From: Bacilli bacterium
Lineage (GTDB): Bacteria > Bacillota_I > Bacilli_A > RF39 > UBA660
Assembly (NCBI GenBank): GCA_017428485.1
Contig: JAFRQT010000015.1
Location: 1 to 33,172, forward strand
DNA length: 33,172 bases
Direction: 5' to 3'
The notes below the pieces were generated by a model. That model ran no database searches. It saw only the letters and a program-made list of their open reading frames with translations, and was not told where the DNA came from. A program made the translations under genes and the position numbers. Below, piece by piece: positions 24,084 to 31,361 of this stretch; position 1 is the first letter of the stretch, and every line of letters starts with the position of its first letter.

Positions 24084-25513
24084 TGGCCTACAAAGCAGTT
24101 ATCGGACTTGAATTCCACTGTGAAATGAAGTCACACACTAAAGTTTTTTCTAGGGCAATAAATGGTTTTTCTAAAAAACCAAATCAATTAGTATCACCAC
24201 TAGATATGGGATTTCCAGGAACTCTACCTGTTTTAAATAAAGAGTGCGTTAAGAAAGCAATTGAGATTGCAATGATATTAAATTGTAAGATCCCCGAATA
24301 TATGGAATTTGATAGAAAGAATTATTTCTATCCAGACTTACCAAAGGGGTATCAAATTACACAATTCTTTAATCCAGTTGGAGTAAATGGAAGCGTTAAG
24401 ATTGAAGTAAATGGAAAAGAAAAAGAAGTACTAATTCATGATATTCATTTAGAAGAAGATGCTGCTTCACTTGACCATTTATATGACACATCTAATATAG
24501 ATTATAATAGATCTGGGGTTCCTTTACTTGAACTTGTAACTGAACCTTGTTTGAACTCAGCTGAAGAAGCATTTGAATTTTTAGAACATATGAAAAGAAT
24601 ATATCAATATACAGGTATTTCTGATTGCGATACTAAAAAGGGTCAAATTAGAGCAGATGTTAATGTATCTATCATGGATGAAAATGATACAGAACTAGGT
24701 ACTAAAGTTGAAACTAAGAATGTTAATAGTTTTGATTCAATTAGAAAAACAATTGAGTATGAAATAGAAAGACAAAGTAAATTAAAAAGCGAAGGCAGAT
24801 ATGATGAAGTAGTACAAGAAACAAGAAGATGGGATGATGAAAGTGGTACTACAATACATATGAGAAGTAAAGCAGATGCAATAGACTATAAATACTTTAC
24901 TGAACCTAATATTCCTAGATATAAAATATCAAAAGAATTATTGGATGATATCAGAAAAAACATTCCAGAACTTGCACATGAAAGAAAAGAAAAATATATT
25001 ACTGAATATGGTATGAGTGAATATGATGCTAAAGTATTAGTTAAAGATAAAAAAGTATCTGATTTCTTTGAAGAATGTGTATCACTCGGAAGTGATCCTA
25101 AAAGTACTTGTAACTGGATAACAACTAAAATACTTGCGGAAATTAATAAAAAAGAAGATACAACTATTGAAGATATTTTTATTAAACCTTATATGATTAG
25201 TGAACTAATAAGTTTAATTGATTCTAAAAAAATAACTAATAACCAAGGAAAAGAAGTATTTGCTAAGATGTTAGAAGAAGAATTAACCCCAGGTGAGATA
25301 GTTAAAAAATATAATATGGAAGTTATTGAAGATGAGAATTTGATTAATGATTTAGTTAATGAAGTTATTAATGAAAATAATCAAGCTGTAACTGATTATA
25401 AAAATGGAAGAACTAATATGCTTGATTATTTAGTTGGGCAAGTTATGAAGAAATCAAAAGGAAAAGCAAATCCTGTTGAAGCAAAAGAAAAATTACTTGA
25501 AACAATAAAATAG
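24083..25513 (+). CDS. gatB: Aspartyl/glutamyl-tRNA amidotransferase subunit B
   Basis: The 476-residue kinase-like subunit that binds the mischarged tRNA and activates its carboxylate with ATP. Visible features: VIGLEFHCEMKSHTKVFSRA at the N-terminus (the family has E-I-H-V-E-L), YFYPDLPKGYQITQF (about 91-105), HLEEDAASL and the DYNRSGVPLLELVTEP signature (about 145-160), IRADVNVS, and GTKVETKNVNSFDSIRKTIEYEIERQ. The C-terminal helical and YqeY-like tail (residues about 330-476) contacts tRNA. It overlaps gatA by one base. A terminator starting at its stop codon closes the operon. Confidence 0.96.
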   Translation: MAYKAVIGLEFHCEMKSHTKVFSRAINGFSKKPNQLVSPLDMGFPGTLPVLNKECVKKAIEIAMILNCKIPEYMEFDRKNYFYPDLPKGYQITQFFNPVGVNGSVKIEVNGKEKEVLIHDIHLEEDAASLDHLYDTSNIDYNRSGVPLLELVTEPCLNSAEEAFEFLEHMKRIYQYTGISDCDTKKGQIRADVNVSIMDENDTELGTKVETKNVNSFDSIRKTIEYEIERQSKLKSEGRYDEVVQETRRWDDESGTTIHMRSKADAIDYKYFTEPNIPRYKISKELLDDIRKNIPELAHERKEKYITEYGMSEYDAKVLVKDKKVSDFFEECVSLGSDPKSTCNWITTKILAEINKKEDTTIEDIFIKPYMISELISLIDSKKITNNQGKEVFAKMLEEELTPGEIVKKYNMEVIEDENLINDLVNEVINENNQAVTDYKNGRTNMLDYLVGQVMKKSKGKANPVEAKEKLLETIK

Positions 25514-25534
25514 CTTAATAATAAGCTATTTTTT
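25507..25534 (+). terminator. Intrinsic terminator after gatB
   Basis: TAGCTTA (25511-25517, beginning with the TAG stop codon) pairs with TAAGCTA (25522-25528) over a 4-nt loop, extended by flanking A and T runs; T-run to 25534. Confidence 0.85.
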
Positions 25535-25611
25535 GTTATATAAAATGTAAACTAATAGTAATATTTAGTAGAAGTAATACAAAAAACGCTATAATATAAT
25601 TGAGGAGATTT

Positions 25612-26667
25612 ATGAAACATAGAAGAAGACTAAAGAAAAGTGTTAGAAGTTTTTTGTTCTTTGCAATTTTTGCTTTTGTTGCTGGTTTTTCTTATGTATT
25701 TTTTGATGTTGGAGATAAAATTAGTAGTTATTTTCATGAAGCACTTTCAGGTTTTGGAAGAGTATATGTTAATAAACCAAAGGTACAAATAATTGATGAA
25801 GATAGTAAAACTAGGCCGGTAGCTATTTCAATAAATAATAATCATGATGCGTGGCCTCATGCTGGACTTCAAGATGCATATCTTGGATATGAATTGATTG
25901 CAGAAGGCGGAATTACAAGGTTAATAGCACTATATAAAGATGTAAATACTTCAAAAATTGGGTCAGTTCGTAGTGCTAGACATTATTTTTTAGATTATGT
26001 ATTAGAAAATGATGCAATATTTGTGCATTATGGCTTTTCTCCTCAAGCAAAAGAAGATATTGCAACTTTAGGAATTAATAATATAAATGGTTTATATACA
26101 AGTAGTGCTTTTTATAGAGATAATACTTTAAACAGAGCAACTGAACATACTGCATTTACTACTATTGAAAAAATAAATAAAACAATTAAAACCAAAAAAT
26201 ATAGGGATACAAGTGGTGTGCAATTATTAAAATATAGTCCAATAAAAATAGATCATAGTAAAGATGAGACATTAAAAACTGCTAATAAGGTGGTAATTAA
26301 GTATTCTGGTTACCAAACCACTTCATATGAATATGATAAAGAAAACTATGTATATAAGATGTTTATGAGTGGTAAATCACATGATGATTTAGTAACAAAA
26401 AAGCAGTATACAGTTAAAAATATAATTACATATCAAGTCAAAAATGTATCACTTAATGATAAAAAAGGAAGACAAGATTTAGAGAATATTGGTACTGGAG
26501 AAGGATATTATATTTCTAATGGTGAAGCTATTAAAATAAAATGGTCTAAAACAAGTAGAGCCAGCAAAACTAAATATATGACTATGGATGGAAAAGAACT
26601 AGTTGTTAATGATGGAAACACTTGGATTCATATACAACCTAAAGGTCAAACATTAACAATAGAATAA
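25612..26667 (+). CDS. DUF3048 (YerB-like) extracytoplasmic protein
   Basis: A 351-residue protein. The N-terminus is strongly basic (KHRRRLKKSVRS) followed by one hydrophobic helix (FLFFAIFAFVAGFSYVFF, about 13-30) and an external domain. RPVAISINNNHDAWPHAGLQDAYLGYELIAEGGITRLIALY, then KIGSVRSARHYFLDYVLENDAIFVHYG and NRATEHTAFTT, are hallmarks of DUF3048, found in Bacillus YerB. Unlike YerB there is no lipobox, so it seems to be held by an uncleaved anchor. The function of the family is unknown. The frame extends to a TTG at 25600, but the ATG at 25612 behind TTGAGGAGATTT is preferred. TATAAT at 25590 may be its -10; a -35 is unclear. No terminator follows. Confidence 0.88.
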   Translation: MKHRRRLKKSVRSFLFFAIFAFVAGFSYVFFDVGDKISSYFHEALSGFGRVYVNKPKVQIIDEDSKTRPVAISINNNHDAWPHAGLQDAYLGYELIAEGGITRLIALYKDVNTSKIGSVRSARHYFLDYVLENDAIFVHYGFSPQAKEDIATLGINNINGLYTSSAFYRDNTLNRATEHTAFTTIEKINKTIKTKKYRDTSGVQLLKYSPIKIDHSKDETLKTANKVVIKYSGYQTTSYEYDKENYVYKMFMSGKSHDDLVTKKQYTVKNIITYQVKNVSLNDKKGRQDLENIGTGEGYYISNGEAIKIKWSKTSRASKTKYMTMDGKELVVNDGNTWIHIQPKGQTLTIE

Positions 26668-26701
26668 TTATTTATATGCTGAATATAATTATAAAAAAGC
26701 A

Positions 26702-26730
26702 TTGAAATATTATTTTAATAATGTTAGAAT
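26702..26730 (+). promoter_or_regulatory. Promoter of the Pro/Ala-rich protein gene
   Basis: TTGAAA (26702-26707), 17-nt spacer, TAGAAT (26725-26730) preceded by TG at the extended -10 position. It lies 30 bases before the start codon. Confidence 0.6.
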
Positions 26731-26759
26731 AATATTGATAGAATAAGGAGGACCCCAAT

Positions 26760-27575
26760 ATGAATACTGAAACTATTATGAATTTTTTAGCAGATAATTA
26801 TAAATGGTTTATGATCGGAGCTGGAGTTTTATTGTTTGCACTTATAGGATTTTTAGTAAGTGGAAAGAAAAAGAAAGAAGATACTAATTCTGGTGTTACA
26901 ATGAATCAAAATGATTTTAGTCAAATGGGAACATTAGATCAAAATCAAGTTGTCGCACAAACTACGCCACAATTTATTCAAAATCCCACACCTGAGGTAC
27001 AGCAGCCAGTAGTTCAACCTGCACCTGCAGTAGGAGTACCAGTTGCACCAGAACCAGTTGCTCCAGCAGCACCAGTTAATGATACAATTTTTACAGGAGC
27101 ACCAGTTAATGCAAGTGAACCTGAGGAAGAAAAATTAGTTATTGAAGCTCCAACTGGAACATTAAATGAAAATATTAATATGGATACATTAGGTCAAGAA
27201 AATGTTTCTCAAATTGCACCAGTAGAAGAAGAACATGTAATTGATAATCAAGCTACACTTGAAGCATCAGTTGCACAGCCAACTATTCAAGCAATGAATG
27301 AGGCACAAGCACCAATGATGGATATGATTCCACCACAGATGCCTGCACAACCGGTAACAGCACCAGAAATGCCAGCACAACCTGTAGCTGCGCCAGCTAT
27401 GCCTGAAATGCAAGCTCCAGTTATGGCAGCGGATGATGTACCTATATCAATGACTCCAGAGGAACCTGTTATGCAAACTCCACCAACACCTGCGCCAGCT
27501 ATGCCTGAAATGGTTGCTCCAACAGCACCTGTTGCTGAAGTACCTGCATATCAAAACAATACAATTCAACAATAA
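26760..27575 (+). CDS. Hypothetical anchored protein with long Pro/Ala/Gln-rich tail
   Basis: A 271-residue protein with one hydrophobic helix (WFMIGAGVLLFALIGFLVSG, about 15-35) followed by KKKKE and a 230-residue low-complexity region rich in Pro, Ala, Val, Met, Gln and Glu. Short units recur: APVN, PAPAMPEM (twice), and QMPAQPVTAPEMPAQPVAAPAMPEM. The positive charges after the helix place the tail in the cytoplasm by the positive-inside rule if the N-terminus is outside. It has no catalytic domain and could be a tether or scaffold, with a function I cannot assign. GAATAAGGAGGACCCC precedes the ATG. It has its own promoter and terminator. Confidence 0.68.
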   Translation: MNTETIMNFLADNYKWFMIGAGVLLFALIGFLVSGKKKKEDTNSGVTMNQNDFSQMGTLDQNQVVAQTTPQFIQNPTPEVQQPVVQPAPAVGVPVAPEPVAPAAPVNDTIFTGAPVNASEPEEEKLVIEAPTGTLNENINMDTLGQENVSQIAPVEEEHVIDNQATLEASVAQPTIQAMNEAQAPMMDMIPPQMPAQPVTAPEMPAQPVAAPAMPEMQAPVMAADDVPISMTPEEPVMQTPPTPAPAMPEMVAPTAPVAEVPAYQNNTIQQ

Positions 27576-27599
27576 AGATTAACAAGAGTTAATCTTTTT
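27574..27599 (+). terminator. Intrinsic terminator before the alaS leader
   Basis: AAAGATTAAC (27574-27583) pairs with GTTAATCTTT (27588-27597) over AAGA, followed by T. The stem starts within the TAA stop codon. Confidence 0.85.
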
Positions 27600-27608
27600 A
27601 ATTATCTA

Positions 27609-27637
27609 TTGAATTTAGTAGATATATTTGGTAAAAT
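27609..27637 (+). promoter_or_regulatory. Promoter of the alaS T-box leader
   Basis: TTGAAT (27609-27614), 17-nt spacer, TAAAAT (27632-27637). Confidence 0.5.
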
Positions 27638-27644
27638 TATGACA

Positions 27645-27828
27645 TTGAAAGACGAGTAAAATAGTTATATTTTATAGAAAGTTAGTGGTTGATGGAAACT
27701 AATAAATAGAATTATTTGAAGCTACTTTCTCTAATTGAGTTAATATCTCACGGTAATTACGTTATAATTAAGAAAGTTAAATGAAGGAATGGTACCGTCT
27801 AATTAGACTTCCTGTACTATTCTTTTTT
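27645..27828 (+). promoter_or_regulatory. T-box leader of alaS, specifier GCT (Ala)
   Basis: Same architecture as the asnS leader. The stem I apical hairpin GTTAGT/ACTAAT lies around 27681-27702; the specifier is probably GCT at 27721-27723 followed by AC, an alanine codon; the T-box TGGTACCG is at 27790-27797. The terminator pairs GGAATGGTAC (27786-27795) with GTACTATTCT (27813-27822) and has a T-run. Uncharged tRNA-Ala would permit read-through into alaS and probably the rlmN-phosphatase-kinase genes behind it. Confidence 0.87.
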
Positions 27829-27842
27829 ATTTGGAGGTTATT

Positions 27843-29576
27843 ATGAATCTAAAAGACATGTTTATTAATTTCTTTGTAAGTAAAGGACACAAACAAATAC
27901 CTAGTGCACCAGTTGTACCAGAAAATGATCCAAGCGTTTTATTTAATACTGCTGGAATGCAACCTTTAATTCCATATTTAATGGGTGAAACTCATCCATA
28001 TGGAACAAGACTTTGTGATTATCAAAAATGTGTAAGAACAAATGATTTGGAATCAATAGGTGATACTACACATCATACTTTTTTTGAAATGCTAGGTAAT
28101 TGGAGCCTTGGGGATTATTTTAAAGATGAAAGCATAAGTTGGAGTTTTGAATTTCTAACAAAAAAATTAAATATACCAGTTGATAAACTAGCTGTTACTG
28201 TATTTGCAGGAAATGATATTATTCCATTTGATGAGGAAAGTTACAATAAATGGTTAAGTTTGGGAATAAAAGAATCTAAAATTGCAAAAACTGTAGAGGA
28301 TAATTTTTGGATAGCAGGTGAATCTGGACCATGTGGACCCGATACAGAAATTTTCTATTATAAAGGTGAAAAAGTACCAGATGTATTTAATCCAGAAGAT
28401 GACATGTGGGTAGAAATATGGAACAATGTTTTTATGCAATTTTATAAAGATAAAGATGGAAATGTAACTGAACTTCCAAAAAAGAATGTAGATACTGGTA
28501 TGGGAGTAGAAAGAACTGTTGCAGTCCTTGAAGGTGTGAATGATAATTATAAATCATCTATATGGAATGATGTAATTAGTTTAATTAGTAATATATCTAA
28601 TTTACCATATGGAGGTAATGAAAAAAGTATGAGAGTAATTGCTGATCATATTAGAACTGCTGTATTTATATCTGCTGATCCAGCTGGTATAAAACCAAGT
28701 AATACTGATCAAGGATATATTCTAAGACGTTTAATTAGAAGAGCAATTAGATATGCTAAAAAGTTGAATATAGACATTAATAGTGATTGGGAAGAAAAAA
28801 TAGCTAAATTAATATTAGATAAGTATAAATCATATTATAAAGAGTTAGAAGATAATTACAATGTTGTTTTAGAAGTATTAAAAAATGAAAAAATTAAATT
28901 TAATAGAACTCTTGAAAAAGGACTTCGTGAATTTATGAGAGTTGCTGATAAGGATATAGATGGAGTAACTGCATTTCATTTGTTTGATACGTATGGTTTT
29001 CCAATAGAGCTCACAATTGAACTTGCTGAAGAAAGAAATATTAAAGTAGATGTTGATGGTTTTAAAAACAAATTTAAAGAACATCAAGAATTATCTAGAA
29101 CTGCATCTGCTGGTAAATTTAAAGGTGGACTTGCAGGTAATGGAGAAATTGAAACAAAATATCATACTGCAACACATTTGCTTAATGCTGCATTAAAAGT
29201 AGTTGTATCTAAAGATGTTCACCAAAAGGGAAGCAATATTACTAGTGAAAGAATGAGATTCGATTTTAGTTGTGACCATAAACTTAGTGATGAAGAGAAA
29301 CAAAAAACAGAAGAACTAGTTAATAAATGGATACAAGAAAGCATAGAAGTAAAATGTGATGAGATGAAAAAAGAAGATGCTATCAAAAGTGGAGCAGAAT
29401 GTATGTTTATTGAAAAATATCCTGATATAGTAACTGTTTATAGTATTGGTGATGTATCTAAAGAATTATGTGGTGGGCCTCATGTTAAGAATACTAGTGA
29501 ATTAGGAAAATTTAGAATAATAAAAGAAGAAGCATCTTCAGCTGGAGTAAGAAGAATAAAAGCTGTATTAGAATAA
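27843..29576 (+). CDS. alaS: Alanine--tRNA ligase, shortened form
   Basis: A 577-residue class II synthetase; bacterial AlaRS is normally about 870. The catalytic core is complete: FNTAGMQPLIPYLMGETHPYGTRLCDYQKCVRTNDLE, HHTFFEMLGNWSLGDYFK, GESGPCGPDTEIFY and DTGMGVERTVAVL. The tRNA-recognition region includes IADHIRTAVFI and GYILRRLIRRAIRYAKKL. The editing site keeps both halves, HTATHLL and CGGPH. Missing are the beta-barrel before the editing core (the stretch with the usual FYAESGGQ) and the whole C-terminal C-Ala domain. The frame is clean, so this looks like a genuine short form rather than decay. GGAGG precedes the ATG at 27843. It is controlled by an Ala T-box. Confidence 0.95.
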   Translation: MNLKDMFINFFVSKGHKQIPSAPVVPENDPSVLFNTAGMQPLIPYLMGETHPYGTRLCDYQKCVRTNDLESIGDTTHHTFFEMLGNWSLGDYFKDESISWSFEFLTKKLNIPVDKLAVTVFAGNDIIPFDEESYNKWLSLGIKESKIAKTVEDNFWIAGESGPCGPDTEIFYYKGEKVPDVFNPEDDMWVEIWNNVFMQFYKDKDGNVTELPKKNVDTGMGVERTVAVLEGVNDNYKSSIWNDVISLISNISNLPYGGNEKSMRVIADHIRTAVFISADPAGIKPSNTDQGYILRRLIRRAIRYAKKLNIDINSDWEEKIAKLILDKYKSYYKELEDNYNVVLEVLKNEKIKFNRTLEKGLREFMRVADKDIDGVTAFHLFDTYGFPIELTIELAEERNIKVDVDGFKNKFKEHQELSRTASAGKFKGGLAGNGEIETKYHTATHLLNAALKVVVSKDVHQKGSNITSERMRFDFSCDHKLSDEEKQKTEELVNKWIQESIEVKCDEMKKEDAIKSGAECMFIEKYPDIVTVYSIGDVSKELCGGPHVKNTSELGKFRIIKEEASSAGVRRIKAVLE

Positions 29577-29585
29577 GAGGTAATT

Positions 29586-30614
29586 ATGAGTATTTATAAT
29601 TTTACGCAGAAAGAATTAGAAAATTATTTAATTGAAAATGGATTTAAAAAATATAATGCTATTCAAATAATTGAATGGCTATATGAAAAAAAAGAAAAAG
29701 ATTTTAACAAAATGACTAATTTAAGTAAAAAACTTATTTCTTTTTGCATAGAAAAAATAGATATAAATACTCCTAAAATAATAAAAGTAGAGAAAAGTCC
29801 GCTTGCTAATAAATATTTATTAGAACTTAAAGATAATAATAAAATAGAATGTGTTCTCATGAACCATGATTATGGATATTCATTATGTGTATCAAGTCAA
29901 GTAGGATGTAATATGGGCTGCTCTTTTTGTGAAAGTGGGAGACTTAAAAAAGTAAGAGATTTAGCTTTAGATGAATTGGTAGGACAAGTTATTGCAGTTT
30001 CGAATTATGAGAATATTAGGATAGACTCTATAGTTGTAATGGGTATAGGAGAACCATTCGATAATTTTGAAAACATTAAAAGATTTATTAGTGTTGTAAC
30101 TAATAATAAGATGATAAATATTGGTCAAAGACATCTAACTATCTCTACTTGTGGATTAGTACCCAAAATATATGAATTTGCTGATTTAGAGACAGGTGTA
30201 AACTTGGCAATTAGTTTACACGCACCTAATAATGATATAAGAGATAAGATAATGAAAATAAATCATGCATATAAAATAGAAGAAATAATGAAAGCTCTAG
30301 ATTATTATATTGATAAGACAAATAGAAGAGTGACAATTGAGTATGTTATGCTTGCTGGAATTAATGATAGCGATGAGTGTGCCCGTGAATTGTCTAGATT
30401 AGTGGGTAATAAATTAATGTATGTAAATTTAATACCATATAATGAAACATCAAATTTTGATATGAAACGTAGTAATGACTTTAAAATAAAGAGTTTTTAT
30501 GATATACTTAAATCGAATAATATTAATGTAACCATAAGAAAAGAAATGGGTGGCAACTTATCTGCTGCTTGTGGACAACTAAGAGCTAGAGAAGAGGGAA
30601 GTGAAATATGTTAA
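29586..30614 (+). CDS. rlmN: Radical SAM rRNA/tRNA adenine-C2 methyltransferase RlmN
   Basis: 342 residues. The enzyme methylates A2503 of 23S rRNA and A37 of some tRNAs using a 4Fe-4S cluster. The cluster motif CNMGCSFC (CxxxCxxC) lies at about 109-116 after GYSLCVSSQVG; GIGEPFDN, STCGLVP, LAISLHAPN and IPYNE are typical downstream motifs. The C-terminal cysteine of AACGQLR is the methyl-carrying residue. The N-terminal helical domain (FTQKELENYLIENGFKKYNAIQIIEWLYEK) binds RNA. AAGAGGTAATT precedes the ATG, nine bases after alaS. Its end overlaps the phosphatase start by seven bases. The gene order rlmN-phosphatase-kinase-rsgA is conserved in Firmicutes. Confidence 0.95.
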   Translation: MSIYNFTQKELENYLIENGFKKYNAIQIIEWLYEKKEKDFNKMTNLSKKLISFCIEKIDINTPKIIKVEKSPLANKYLLELKDNNKIECVLMNHDYGYSLCVSSQVGCNMGCSFCESGRLKKVRDLALDELVGQVIAVSNYENIRIDSIVVMGIGEPFDNFENIKRFISVVTNNKMINIGQRHLTISTCGLVPKIYEFADLETGVNLAISLHAPNNDIRDKIMKINHAYKIEEIMKALDYYIDKTNRRVTIEYVMLAGINDSDECARELSRLVGNKLMYVNLIPYNETSNFDMKRSNDFKIKSFYDILKSNNINVTIRKEMGGNLSAACGQLRAREEGSEIC

Positions 30615-31360
30615 CATTTTATCAAACAGATCCTGGGAAAGTAAGAAGTCACAATGAAGATTCAGTAAATATAGTTAAAAATCTTAATGGTGAAACATTA
30701 CTTGTAGTTGCGGATGGTATGGGGGGACATAAAGCGGGAGAAGTTGCAAGTTCCCTTGCAGTAAATGAACTAAGTAAAAGGTTTTCTGAATTATCAAGTA
30801 TTGGTACTAAAGAAGAAGCTGTTATTTGGTTAAAAGAAATAATGGATGAAATAAACGTTAAAATTTTAAGATATGCTGAAGAACATGTTGATGCTACTGG
30901 ACTTGGCACAACATGTGTGTGCTCAATATTAACAAATGATTTCTTACTATTTGGAAATATTGGGGATTCGTCAGGATATGTTTTTAAACGTGGCAAATTA
31001 TATAAAGTTACAAAAGATCATACATTGGTTAACATATTATTAGAAAGTGGAGAAATTACTGAAAATGATGCAAAAACTCATCCACAAAAAAATGTATTAA
31101 TGAAAGCTTTGGGTGCTGCAGAAATAATTGAAATGGATATTTTTGAAGTTGTAATTAATGAAGAGAATGATAAAATCGATGGCATTTTCTTATGCAGTGA
31201 TGGACTTACTAATATGATGAGTGTTGAGCAAATGGAAAAAGTGTTAAATGATACGGAATTAGATATAGAAGAGCAAGTTGGCAAAATGATTATGAAAGCT
31301 AACATGCGTGGGGGAACGGATAATATTACAATTGCTTATGCAAGATTGAGTGGTGAATAG
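30608..31360 (+). CDS. prpC: PP2C-type Ser/Thr phosphatase (PrpC/Stp)
   Basis: A 250-residue metal-dependent phosphatase that opposes the PASTA kinase encoded next. All conserved motifs are visible: DPGKVRSHNEDS (8-19), VADGMGGHKAGEVAS (about 35-49) with metal-binding Asp, GLGTTCVCSIL, FGNIGDSSGYVF, KDHTLV, LCSDGLTNMM with a further metal ligand, and GGTDNITIAYA at the C-terminus. There is no membrane segment, so it acts in the cytoplasm. GAGGGAAG inside the end of rlmN is the ribosome-binding site. The stop is one base before the probable kinase start, a tightly coupled pair. Confidence 0.95.
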   Translation: MLTFYQTDPGKVRSHNEDSVNIVKNLNGETLLVVADGMGGHKAGEVASSLAVNELSKRFSELSSIGTKEEAVIWLKEIMDEINVKILRYAEEHVDATGLGTTCVCSILTNDFLLFGNIGDSSGYVFKRGKLYKVTKDHTLVNILLESGEITENDAKTHPQKNVLMKALGAAEIIEMDIFEVVINEENDKIDGIFLCSDGLTNMMSVEQMEKVLNDTELDIEEQVGKMIMKANMRGGTDNITIAYARLSGE

Positions 31361-31361
31361 T

